64,000 nt of DNA from Orientallactaga sibirica (taxonomy: Eukaryota > Chordata > Mammalia > Rodentia > Dipodidae). The DNA lies in contig JAEOAD010000004.1 in assembly GCA_036365145.1 (NCBI GenBank), positions 48,514,001 to 48,578,000 on the forward strand. The letters are read 5' to 3'. Shown here piece by piece: positions 45,156 through 55,745 of the stretch (the stretch's first letter is position 1; each line of letters starts with the position of its first letter). The translations under genes were made by a program, and so were the position numbers. The notes below the pieces were generated by a model. It did not search any database. It was not told where the DNA came from and saw only the letters and a program-made list of their open reading frames with translations.

Positions 45156-46895
45156 AAAAGAATAGACAATTGACAAAAACATGAGTTTGTCTATCAAAAC
45201 ACATTGAAGTCATCCTCCAGTGCCATTGGTGCCCTGGCCTACCCTGTCATCTCTTCTTCAAAGTGACTAGAAAATCTCATCCCTGTTACATGTTATTGTC
45301 TCTCCTCCCAATCACTGCCCCAATTTTAAGCCTTAATCCTATGTCTTCCCCTTTTCCAAATCAACTTTTCATAATCTTTCTCAAGTTTCCTCTGGACTCG
45401 ACCTCCCAAGGCTTTTGTCCACATGAGATACTGGGGACAAATACCAATGCCTAATACCAATTTTTTCAGCTGCCAGTGAAAAATCTATACCTTAAATCTA
45501 TAGCCTAGGATGAGCTCTTGGGAGCTGTATTCACACACCTGTGGAGTGCTGTTTCCAAAAATGTTACCTGTGACACTCTAGATGCATCTCTTGAAAGGAA
45601 ACATGAAGATGACAATACCTACTTCTATGGACTGGAATGAACAATGAGGCAATACTTACAAGGTAGATAGACAAGCATGTGACACATGCAAGAGACCGAT
45701 TACTCTTATCTATTGCTATTTCTATATGGTTATCCTGTGACATGCACCCACTATGTAATCTCTGAACTAAGTCTTATGACTAACTGTATAGGCCAGTGCC
45801 AATGGCTATACACACTGCCAAGTTAGAATATAACTCCCATTCAGACAAGTCATAGCAGATGTAAAGAAGATGTAAGTGACAAAGTCTTCACTCTTCTTAA
45901 GTGGTTAAGCAGTAGGTCATGTAAATGAAAGACTCTCTTGCTTCCTTTTTATTGAATTTATGGGTCCATATTTGACTGACTTCTTTTTCCCTTGTTTGCA
46001 GTTTTTAAAGTCACTTAATATTTAATGTTACAAGGCACCTGAGATTTCTACTACATTAAATCCATTCGTCGTACAAGCAGCTGCCAAAATGTTCAGAATA
46101 AAATTCAGTAATGCTGAGCTGAGAAGTAAATTTCCACAGTAATGCAGTGCCATAAATAAGACATGATATGCGAATAAATGGCTTGCCAGAAACATAGATG
46201 AGCAAAACATGTTGGTGAGGCATGAAGATTTCATGTAGTAAAAGTAAACTCAAGACTTTACTATCCTAAACTTTACTATTCTAAAACATCATTAACATCT
46301 TCTAGCTGCACTCCCAGCTTGTGATAATATCCAGAGAGAAATTTCCATCTCAAGGTCATCCTGCCCTAATGTCATTGTGCCATACCTCTCCAAGAACTGT
46401 GCTGGAAAACTCAGTCTTTCAATATCAGATATATAAATCTTATTAAGACACAGATATTGTCATAGCTTGTCCCTCCTATGGATGAGCTAGGCAAGGGAGT
46501 GGCTGCCTACTGAGGCATAAGAGGACCAGGTAGGCTTTAAGCCTAGGAGAAAGTTACAATGAGCAATGCCGGACTGGCAGTAGCACAGAGCAGAAGAAAT
46601 AGGCAGGACATCAGTGGATGGGAAAGGAGTTATCATTTAGACTACAAAGGTCCCTGATCCAGGTCATGGAGCGGCAGAAAAAGAACTGATAAGGATGGGA
46701 GCTGAGGGTGGTCAGAGCCCTTTTTGGTACCATTTGGAACCTGAAAAGGAGTTGGGGCAAAAGTATTTTTTAATATTTTTATATGAAGTATATAAGAGCA
46801 TAGCCCCCTTTTGTTCACACTTTCTTTTTGAATAAAAAGGACAAAAAGATCTATCAATGAGAAATGACAAAAAGAAATCATTAAAACATATATCA
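45156..46895. other. No recognised feature
   Basis: Unique-looking intronic DNA; no supported reading frame. Confidence 0.4.
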
Positions 46896-46910
46896 TATTA
46901 CCAAAATTTA

Positions 46911-47106
46911 AAAATATTTTACTTTTATTTATTTGAGAGAGAGACAGTTGGAGAGACAGGCCAGGGCTACTAGCTACCACAAACAAACTCCAGATGCATG
47001 TACCACCATGTGCATCCAACTTACTACATGGTTAATGGGGAACTGAACCTGGGTCCTTCAGCTTAGTAGGCAAGTGCCTTAACTGCTAAGACATCTCTCC
47101 AGTCTC
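46911..47106 (-). mobile_element. DIP SINE
   Basis: Between TATTACCAAAATTTA (46896-46910) and TATTACCAAAGTTTT (47107-47121). TTATTTATTTGAGAGAGAGAC, CCAGGGCTACTAGCTACC, CTAAGACATCTCTCCAG. Confidence 0.95.
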
Positions 47107-47121
47107 TATTACCAAAGTTTT

Positions 47122-47928
47122 TATCAGAAACTGTTTTGAAGTTTGGAAATGTATAAAGTAGGAGGAATGGTATACAGAGCAGATGTGTGGGTTAATAATC
47201 AATAAGACATTTACAACCAGAGTCATTCTGGCTAATCAGTCACACAAGCACCTTAAAGGATGCTATATGTTACTGAGAAAACAACTTGATAACAGAAGTG
47301 TCCACAATTTCCCTAGAACATATATGCTATGTAATTCAAGGTAGAATCACAATACTCTATGGCAAATTGATTCTCAAAAATTTTTAAATAATTACTCACA
47401 CATATTTGGAATGCAGTTGCTAGCATAATAAATACACACTCTGCTCCACTGCATGCTTTACACTAATGTAATTTCCTGCTGTTCTAAAAGCTCTTTCGTG
47501 TGTACCTCAGATTCACTGGGGCAATACTGCCAAGAGAGGAGCTGAGTAGAGAGCAAGGATGACATGAAGATTTTCTCAGAACCAACCCAAGAGATGTAAG
47601 TTTTTTGCTAATGAGTAAATAATTAAAACCTGCAGTGTTTCAAGAAATCATTTCTAACTTTAAAATGTGGCACATTTATAGCCAGACTGAGTTTCTTAAG
47701 AGAATAATTCAGAAGACACTCTAGAACCAAATCTGACCTTTATGGCATCCAAGCATCAAATCCCACCTTTGGACCCCTATTTCAGTCCCCAATGTGCACA
47801 TGTCTCTTGAAGCAACAGCTCTGGTTTGGCTGTTTCCTCCAAACTCCTGCATCACTTGCTCAAATCTTCCTTCTCCTAGAGGGCCCAACTCAGCACCTCT
47901 CTGCAAGATTTTCCTACCTCTTTAAAAT
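47122..47928. other. No recognised feature
   Basis: Unique-looking intronic DNA. Confidence 0.4.
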
Positions 47929-47942
47929 CAAAAGTCAAACAA

Positions 47943-48197
47943 AGGCTGGAGAGATGTTTTAGTGGTTAAGGAGCTTGCCTGCAAAGCCCACAGAACCATG
48001 TTTGACTCTCCAGATCCCACATTAGCAAGATGCACAAAAGTGCAAGGTCGCACATGCCCACTAGGTGGCACAAGCATCTAGCATTTGATTGCAATGGCTG
48101 AGGCCCTGGACACCAGTTCTCTCTCTCTCTTTGTCTGTCTCTCTCTAACTAAACTAAACTAAACTAAAATAAAATAAAATAAAATAAAATTTTTAAA
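47943..48197 (+). mobile_element. DIP SINE, long variant, diverged
   Basis: GGCTGGAGAGATGTTTTAGTGG, body with CACATGCCCACTAGGTGGC, CT run, tail of ACTAA then AATAAA units. Target duplication AAAAGTCAAACAA / AAAAGTCAAATAA. Confidence 0.93.
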
Positions 48198-48299
48198 AAG
48201 TCAAATAAGAACAGAAAGAGCCACAGTTAAGTACATTCCCATATATAACTCCATGTCACCCATTACAGCAGCACCTTTAGGTATCTAAGCTTATTTCCC

Positions 48300-48400
48300 T
48301 TGAATAAATCAGGAAATGTGGCAGAGAGAACAAACAGTGTGACAGAGGTCCACAGCTGGTTAACATGGTTAACACCAGAGCCAAAATCAAGGTGTTGCCA
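48300..48400 (-). mobile_element. MIR remnant
   Basis: AATCAGGAAATGTGGCAGAGAGAACAAAC...GACAGAGGTCCACAGCTGGTTAACAT...AGAGCCAAAATCAAGG, a weak reverse MIR match. Confidence 0.45.
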
Positions 48401-48559
48401 GATGTAAAAGCTTTTGGTACAACAGCGCCTTAGTAGTCAGCATCAAAACTAACAGCAGACACCAAGTGACTCACAACAAATGTGCTCCTGAACACATCTC
48501 ATGTTCCAATCGCTAATCTTCATAACTGTCCATATAACAATGGTGGCAAGAATCCTAAG

Positions 48560-50925
48560 AGAACACAGGAAACCAACTTAATGAAATAACTAGGTCAATA
48601 TAAAACAAGAGTAAGGAAAGAGAAATAATGGAAAAAATACCAATCAGAAATACTAGAAATTCAAAACAGAGTAAGTCAAATAGAAAACTCTGTAGAAAAT
48701 CTCACCAGTAGACTGGATCAAGGAGAAGATAGAATATCTAAACTAGAAGACCAGGTTGAAGATCTAATACAGTCCAACAAAAAGAAAGACAAACTAATAG
48801 GGAGGAAGGAAAGGGAATTTCAAGACATTCAGGACACTATGAAGAGATCAAATATAAGAATTCAGGGTATAGTAGGAGGAGAATAATTTCACTCCAAAGG
48901 CATATCAGGTAGTTTCAACAAAATCATAGAATAAAAATTTCCCCAAATAGGGAAATGGATGCCAATGCAGATACAGGAAGCCTTTAGAATGCCAAAATGA
49001 CAAAATCAGAAAAGAACCTCTCACTGCCATATTATAATTAAACTACTAAACACACAAACCAAAGCAAATATATTGAAAGCAGTTAGAGGAAAAAAATCAA
49101 GTCACATATAAAGGCAAGCCCATCAGGATAAAAGCAGATTACTCAACACAAACTTTGAAAACCAGAAGGGCTTTGGAATGATGTGTTCCAAGTTCTGAAA
49201 GATAACAACCAAGATGACTTTATCTAGCAAAGCTACCCATTCAAATTGATGGTGAAATGAGGACATTCCACAGCAAAAGTAAGTGAAAGGAATATATGAC
49301 CATTAAACCAGCTGAACAGAAAATACTTGAAGGGATACTTTATGCTGAAGAGAAAGGAAAGCACACACATGAGGAAACAGGAAAAAATAAAACATACTCA
49401 AATAACAATACAAAAATGTAAAGGAAGAACTATAAAAGAAGAAGAATGGCAAGAATAAATACATACCTTTCAATAATAACTCAATATTAATGGTCTCCAT
49501 GCCCCAACCAAAAGATATAAGCATGCAGACTGGGTTAAAAGGTAGGATCATTCCATTTTTTTGCCTCCAAGAAACTTACTTTTCCATTAAAGATGGACAC
49601 TATGTTAGGATGAAAGGATGGAAAACTGTATTTCAAGGAAATGGGCCTAGAAAACAAGTAGGTTAATTTTTGAACAATGGCACACCCAGAAGCCATAGAT
49701 TGTTAATAGAAAAATTTCAGTTCCAGGGATGGGATACCTTCCAGTGAGTTATTGGCCAGGGAGGTTCCTGATGCCATCAAAACATTACAGGCTATTTCCA
49801 AGGCTCTTGGTTTCTGATCAGGAATAGATGGTAAGACCCTATAGATGAAGACTCCACACACTTGGACTGCAAAGTCACTGAGAAATCTTGCTGGAGCTAA
49901 GCTAAAAACCTCCTTCCCTATACACCAGCTGACAGAAAGCTGGAAAAAGCTACACTGCATGCACCTCCATTAGAGATACACAACAGTGGACACTGCAAAC
50001 CTTAATTTTGGCCAGCCATGTCAAATGAGCCAACAGGTGCAATAATGGCATGTCTGTTATGTGGGAAACCTACTGCTCACTAATTGGACTGGAGGCCCAT
50101 TCCACAGGAGGGAATACATGCCTGATACTGAAAACCTATGACAGGGGAAGTCATGAGCCCCAGGGGTGTAATGTCTGCTGGTGTCTGGCTAAATGCATGT
50201 ATTATGCTCACCAAATTGCCCAGTAAGCACTTCTCTTAATGTTCATACCCATATATTAGTGCTACTCTCACTTTAAAAAAATTTTTGTTATTTATTTATT
50301 TGACAGAGAAAAAGGGAGAGAGGGAGAGAATGAGTGCACCAGGGCCTCCAGCCACTGCAAATGAATTCCAGATGTGTGTGCTCCCTTGTGCATCTGGCTA
50401 ACGTGAGTACTGGGGAATCGAACCTGGGTCCTTTGGCTTTGCAGGCAAATGCCTTAACTGCTAAGCCATCCTTCCAGCCCCTACTCTCACTTTTGATTAG
50501 AGAAGCTTCCCTTTTCAGGTGGCAGTGACCTCTGGGATGACTCAAAAAACACCACAGAGCTGAGAGGAAGTGACAGAGGAGTGTTCAGCACTGAAATATC
50601 TCTGTCACACCTTCCAAGGTTCAGGGTCCATTGCAGAAGAGGTGGCAGAAAGATTATAAGAGCCAAAGAAGGGTAGGACTGCTTACAATGCAATCGTCCA
50701 GACACAAAATGGCCTGGATATCCATGACATCGCAATGCCTGGTACTACCTACACCAGACCCTCACAATAGGAATAAAAGATAATAACACAGAAAGAAAAG
50801 AGAGACTAATTGAGGGGGAGGGGATCTGATGAAAGGTATATTTGTGAAGGGGAAAGTAGGGGAGGGAAGGGAATTATCATGGCTTACTATTTATAATTAT
50901 GGAAGTTGTCAATAAAAAAGAAGGA
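48560..50925 (+). mobile_element. Internally deleted L1 (half-L1-like)
   Basis: ORF1 coding remains are at about 48660-49480. A coiled-coil stretch with RLDQGEDRISKLEDQVEDLI leads to KRSNIRIQGI, then stops break the frame. The RNA-binding C-terminal part is readable only as scattered pieces (QIQEAFRMPK, QKRTSHCHIIIK). The start of ORF2 follows (endonuclease block with CLQETY, 49490-49663). At about 49664 the sequence jumps straight to the 3' UTR, so nearly all of ORF2 including reverse transcriptase is missing. The 3' UTR ends GAAGTTGTCAATAAAAAAG at about 50925 and is split by a DIP at 50275-50480. Non-functional. Confidence 0.85.
50275..50480 (-). mobile_element. DIP SINE inserted in the L1 3' UTR
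   Basis: TTATTTATTTATTTGACAG, CACCAGGGCCTCCAGCCACTGC, GGGGAATCGAACCTGGG, CTAAGCCATCCTTCCAGCCC. Target duplication CTACTCTCACTTT at 50262-50274 and 50481-50493, within the L1. Confidence 0.96.
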
Positions 50926-50929
50926 AATA

Positions 50930-52110
50930 AATGACTACCCAAAAGTAGGAGGTAACATTTATAACTCATATCTGAAGATTTATATCCAGATATATTATAA
51001 ATTTTTAAATAATAACATAGTAAAATAATAAAAATAACATAATTTAAAGATAGACCAAAGATATGAGAAACATTTCCCTGAAGAAAATCTATACATGGCC
51101 AAGAAAGAAGAAAAATTAAAATATGCCATGAGATACCACTTCAAACCCATGAGAATAACTATAATCAAAGAGATAATAACACATGTTTGAGGCTGTAGAG
51201 AAAAAGGAATCCTGAGACACTCTGACAAGACTATGAAATGCTACAGCCTATTTGGGAAATAGTTTGATAGTGTCTGTGGAAATTAAACATACATTTACCA
51301 TATGGCCTTGACCAGAATCCTGTTTTAGATATCTACCCAAAAGAGCTGAAAATGTACTTCCACAGGCAAATTTTCACAGCAGCACTTTTTTATAATAGCT
51401 AAAAAGGAGAAACAATACAATTTCCACCCAACAAGGAAGAGATAAACAAAAAAAGGTTTAGCCATCCAAAGAAAGTTCTGGTTTCTCAGGGTAGCCTCGA
51501 AAGCAGTATTCATGTCACTGCTTCCCCTGTAAGACACTGTGGTCACTCAAACCTTATAAAAACAGAGATCCAGAGTCTACAGAGAAAGTAACACTACTAA
51601 GTCAGGTGTCTATCTTGTCCACCACATCTCGCAAAGCATCATGGAAGAGGGGGCTAAAAGACTGTTAGAGCCTCAGGGTGGGTGGGAATAGCCTGAGACA
51701 CCATGTTTCCCCATTCCTGCAGAAACTGACTGAGGCCTCTTGATCCCCACAATGAATAGCAATAACCCCACAGAAGACCGTCAGCAGATTTGGGGTGGGA
51801 GAGAGGGGTGTCTCTAATCTTTTTATTAAAACAATCAATAAATTAAACAAAGAAATTTCTGATATAAGTAAGCTACACGATATCTAAAGCTCGAAAGCAT
51901 CACAGTAAGTGAAAGACGTCAGCCCACAAAACCACACAGGGACAATTATAATCACATGAAATGTCCAGAGGAGATCGATCAGTGGAGAGGGCAACACAGA
52001 TTAGTGGCTGCCTGGGCTTCAGAGTAAGAGGGAGAAGGAGCAGTGACAAATGAGAGCTCAAGTTGTTTTCAGGGTAGTGTCCAAAACTGGAAAGAGATCT
52101 TTATATAGCA
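50930..52110 (+). mobile_element. Ancient L1M: ORF2 end and 3' UTR
   Basis: GAGATACCACTTCAAACCCATGAGAATAACTATAATC, TATCTACCCAAAAGAGCTGAAAATG and ATAATAGCTAAAAAGGAGAAACAATAC are the end of L1M ORF2. After a foreign block (51490-51852) it resumes with ATGAAATGTCCAGAGGAG and AGATTAGTGGCTGCCTGGGCTTC of the L1M 3' UTR. Confidence 0.8.
51490..51852 (+). mobile_element. Rodent L1 3' UTR nested in the L1M
   Basis: CATCATGGAAGAGGGGGCTAAAAGACTGTTAGAGCC and the tail TTTTTATTAAAACAATCAATAAATTAAAC resemble a rodent L1 3' UTR. It lies between the two L1M parts. Ends approximate. Confidence 0.55.
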
Positions 52111-52660
52111 CATATCAATTTACCAAAAATCTTTTGAATTATGCCCAGAAAATGGAGAGAGAGAGCAAGCGAGCGAGCAAACACAGTGCTTCTGCTCATG
52201 GCTCTGTCCCGACTCTCTCCACTCTTGCTAGATGCAGATTTTCCATGCTTGCTGTCCACAGTTGCTCTGCTTGCTTCACTGGGGAATCAATATGACTAAG
52301 ATTCTCTCTCTGGTATGTTCAAAATTCAAAACAAACATGGCAAAGTGTTTCATGATGGAAGCAAACTTAAAAAATGTTCTAATTCTAATTGGCGTGAGCC
52401 CAGAACCAACTCTATCAAATGCTGTCTATATACTTCCAAAGTTTACTGCAAGGACGGTCGGCCGGTTTTTAATAGGTGCCACTGAACTCTTTATGCTGTC
52501 TTCATTGATCCCTGAAAAGACTGTATATAAATGCATCATACACGTGCATTAAAAGATATGAGCTTTGATTACCAGAAAAGAGGGAAATTATTGCATTGAA
52601 AGGGTAAGAAGGACACATAAGCAAAATTTGGACAGGTGCCTGTGACCTCATTCCCTAGAC
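52111..52660. other. No recognised feature
   Basis: Two overlapping plus-strand frames (52050-52552) start inside the L1M tail and show no recognised domain. Confidence 0.35.
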
Positions 52661-52864
52661 CAAGGGTTGGCAAATGCTATCTGGAAGAGTCAGCTAGTAA
52701 GCACTATATGATCTAAGAAGAAAAATCAAAGGGAGTACACCATGCATATGTATGAGCACTTAAAATGTAAGCGTTTAAAAATATGAAAGTCATTGGCATC
52801 TCACAGGCTATGTAAAAATTTGAAAGTAGGCCAAATATAGTTGACTGGTGTTTGTCAGCCCATG
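52661..52864 (+). mobile_element. hAT-Charlie non-autonomous element
   Basis: The ends CAAGGGTTGGCAAATGC and GTGTTTGTCAGCCCATG are the degraded inverted repeats of the family beginning CAGGGGTTGGCAAAC. The interior keeps GCTAGTAAGCAC and AGTAGGCCAAATATAGTTG. The 8-bp target duplication is no longer visible. Confidence 0.75.
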
Positions 52865-53970
52865 TCATATGCCTGAAACATATTCCCAGAGACACCCCCA
52901 GGCCCTTACTTATACCAACACACTTTCCTGTGGCAACATGGAATTACGCCTTTGCTAAGTTGTGTTTTTGAAAGGCACAGCCTTCGAAGTAACCGCAACC
53001 TATAGGAGAAAGTGTTTTTGACTTTCAACTGGAGGCAAAATGGGATTAAAATCAGCAGAACCACAATCACGACGAGTGTCAATAATGTAAAAATATGCAA
53101 ACCTTTGCTTTCATGCTCAGGGAGTGATTGACTCTTTTCATATATATTTTAGTTCTAATAAGCATTTTTTGCATCTTCATTTCTAGCTCTATCTAGTAAT
53201 AGTTCTATGTAATTTCACTGTACTAAGAAACCAAACAGCCTTTGTTTCACTTCCGCCCTTAGACTCTCAGTCAATGAAATGCTGAGATGAAGGCCTAGAG
53301 AATGACTCCCCAGACTTGGCTCAGCTGCTGGCAGTCTCTGTTTCCCAAGCTAATGCAGCACGAGGACTATAGGCCTCCTTGGCCAGCTTTGCTGCATTGA
53401 GCTTCTCATGGCATCACTGTGGTTCCTTGGGCATGAGGCCAATAACAGCACCCTAGCTTCGCTTTTAAAGAGGGTGCTTCATCTTAGCTAAACTTGCAAT
53501 CAGGGATCTCACCACCAATGGTGGTGGAATAGGACCTTCCAAGATCCTAGCCGACACTTGGGGTTTGGGTAGAAGAGGTTAGAAGAACATGGAACGGCTC
53601 CGGGGAAAGTGGCTATTCAACTACGGAGTGAAGATCCCAGCTCTCCCCACCCTCAGTGAGCTCCTTGGGCACATTTTGTTTCTATTTCCTAAAAATATAA
53701 CTTTCAGCAAAAAAAAAAAAAAATCATAGTTTTACACACATCACCTGAACATCGAAGAAGCAGCAGCAGAGAAAGAAAGAAGTCAGGAACTCTGACTTGC
53801 TTTTTCTTTCAATAGAATGCAAGGTCATTGTCACAGCTGCAGGCTTACTTCAAGGAAGGCTGAAGAGACAGGGAATGAATGATTCCGCAGTCCCTTTGAA
53901 CTATTATAGTTCACAGTGAATTAAGAGACTGCCTTAAAGAATTGCCCTGAAAATACGGCATTATGAAAAA
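52865..53970. other. No recognised feature
   Basis: Unique-looking, somewhat less AT-rich around 53320-53660; an A13 run at 53710. No coding support. Confidence 0.4.
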
Positions 53971-53976
53971 CTGTTT

Positions 53977-54011
53977 TTTGTTTGTTTGTTTGTTTGTTTG
54001 TTTGTTTGTTT

Positions 54012-54051
<40 letters not shown>

Positions 54052-54226
54052 GGCATGCCAGTGGCCTCTCAGCCACTGTGAAAGAACTCCAGACACGTGC
54101 ACCCCCTTGTGTGAAAGTGCAGCATTGTGCCCTTGCATCACTTTATGTCTGGCTAAACGTGGGACCTGGAGATTGGAACCAGCATTCTTAGGCTTGGCAG
54201 GCAGGCGCCAAGCCATCTCTCCAGCC
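53977..54226 (-). mobile_element. DIP SINE, long variant with single 15-mer
   Basis: (TTTG)n tail, (GA)n run at 54014-54047, GGGCATGCCAGTGGCCTCTCAGCC, TGCCCTTGCATCACTTTATG, single GGAGATTGGAACC, AAGCCATCTCTCCAGCCC. Confidence 0.95.
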
Positions 54227-54337
54227 CCTGTTTTTGTTTTTAATGGTGATCTATTGAAGACTGAGAGAGAGGCCAAGGCTGGGAGTGGAGTACTATCTAA
54301 ATCCCAAAGAGTGATAACCAAAATCACACCTCACACT

Positions 54338-54376
54338 ATGCGCGCACGCACGCGCGCGCGCGCACACACATACACA
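54338..54376. repeat. Alternating (GC)n/(CA)n tract
   Basis: ATGCGCGCACGCACGCGCG continuing into CGCACACACATACACAC is almost perfectly alternating purine-pyrimidine and adjoins the B1 tail at 54378. Confidence 0.95.
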
Positions 54377-54377
54377 C

Positions 54378-54530
54378 TTTTTGTTTTTTTTTTTTTGAGG
54401 TAGGGTTTCACTCTAGCTCAGGCTGACCTGGAATTCCCTATGTAGTCTCAGGGTAGCTTCCAACTCACCAATCCTCTTACCTCTGCCTCCTGAGTGCTGG
54501 GATTAAAGGGGTGTGCCACCACACCTGGCT
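54378..54530 (-). mobile_element. B1 SINE
   Basis: TTTTTGTTT T-run, GAGGTAGGGTTTCACTCTAGCTC through GGGATTAAAGGGGTGTGCCACCACACCTGGC. Small gap in the middle (CTCACCAATCC). Confidence 0.94.
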
Positions 54531-55050
54531 TCCCCTTCTTTATAATACACAACACAACCCTGAGTTTCACTGGATCAGGTTTTCCCTGCTAAAACCTAAG
54601 CATAATCAATATAAGTGAATTCATATCCATTGATCACATGGCATGCACAGTCACTTGTCCTTATCTCCATGAAAGCAAGCAATGTGCATGGATTATTAAA
54701 CCTTAAACATGAGCTCTGCATGATTCTGCATGCTCAGGAATGTTATTTAACTTACATTTCTATGCAAAAAGTTTATCCACATAGGTAAGGTGTCAGGTTA
54801 ATGCTATGAAGACTTGGACTAAATTTATTGCTTTTAGCGATATGCCAATATCATTTTACCCCTTACACTTACTTACTTACACATATAGTAAAGACACTGC
54901 AGGTCTAGATTTCTGCAGCAGGCAGATAAATCATCTATCTTTTGGCTACATTTAGAGACATGTATTTAATTAATTCTGTTTCTTAATTTTTCCTAAACTT
55001 TTATATGTCACTTGATCTGAAAAAATGTGAAAATTGCTTCCTTTATATAT
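54531..55050. other. No recognised feature
   Basis: AT-rich unique-looking intronic DNA. Confidence 0.4.
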
Positions 55051-55310
55051 TTTTTTCTTTTTTTATTGACAACACCCATAATTATAGACAAAGAACCCTG
55101 GTAATTCTCTCCCTCCCCTCACTTTCCCCTTTGCAACTACTCTCCATCATACATGTTCCCCCTCTCAACCAGTCTCTTATTTTGATATCATCATCTTTTC
55201 TCCTCATTATGATGGTCTTGTGTAGGTAGTGTCAGGCACTGTGAGGTCTTGGATATCCAGGCCATTTTTTATCTGGGGGGAAATATATTTTAAGGAATCC
55301 TACCCTTCCA
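55051..55310 (-). mobile_element. L1 3' end, 5' truncated
   Basis: TTTTTATTGACAACACCCATAATTATAG through GGTCTTGGATATCCAGGCC and TACCCTTCC is the reverse complement of the 3'-most part of the L1 UTR at 50650-50925. Confidence 0.85.
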
Positions 55311-55313
55311 TAT

Positions 55314-55536
55314 GTATATATTTTTAATGTGAGAGAGACAAAGAGAATGGGCATGCCAGGAACTCTCAGCCACTGTAAATGAACTCCAGACGTGTGCGCC
55401 CCCTTGTGTGCATGTGCGACATTGAGCACTTGCATCACTTTTGTGTCTGGCTAAAGGTGGGACCTAGAGATTCACACGAGCGTTCTTAGGCTTTGCAGGC
55501 AGGCACCTTAACCACTAAGCCATCTCTCCATCCCTA
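55314..55536 (-). mobile_element. DIP SINE, long variant
   Basis: TGTGAGAGAGACAAAGAG, GGGCATGCCAGGAACTCTCAGCC, GCACTTGCATCACTTTTGTGTC, CTAAGCCATCTCTCCATCCC. It abuts the truncated end of the preceding L1. Confidence 0.92.
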
Positions 55537-55564
55537 TTTTTATATTCGTAATAGTTGCAAAAAT

Positions 55565-55745
55565 ACTTTTTATTGGGAACTTTCATATATGAGCATACTG
55601 TAAATTGTCATATTCCAGTTTACAGTATGCTCATATATGATATTCTGGTTATCCTCTTTGTCTCCTCTCCCTTGCCCTGATTCTTCTGAGGGCCCTCCTT
55701 AATGGGGATATCAATAATCACTGTGGAGTCAAAAAAGGGAAAAAA
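55565..55745 (-). mobile_element. L1 3' end variant with internal hairpin
   Basis: CTTTTTATTGGGAACTTTC at the left looks like a reversed L1 tail, then TCTCCTCTCCCTTGCCCTG and GGGCCCTCCTTAATGGGGATATC resemble the L1 UTR type at 9700. It contains a perfect inverted repeat (55583-55640). Confidence 0.45.
55583..55640. repeat. Perfect 22-bp inverted repeat
   Basis: TCATATATGAGCATACTGTAAA (55583-55604) and its exact reverse complement (55619-55640) flank a 14-nt loop. Confidence 0.97.

Noticed and set aside
52050..52552. Overlapping plus-strand frames of 81 and 106 aa
   Set aside because: The first begins inside the L1M 3' UTR; neither has a recognised domain, splice signals or a polyadenylation context.
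53911..54327. 138-aa minus-strand open frame, the longest in the window
   Set aside because: It spans a long-variant DIP SINE with its (GA)n and (TTTG)n runs; the frame is that of the SINE, similar to frames at 40331 and 5359.
55583..55640. Hairpin called as a microRNA gene
   Set aside because: A perfect stem lacks the usual bulges and sits in an L1-like fragment; with no small-RNA evidence it is listed only as an inverted repeat.
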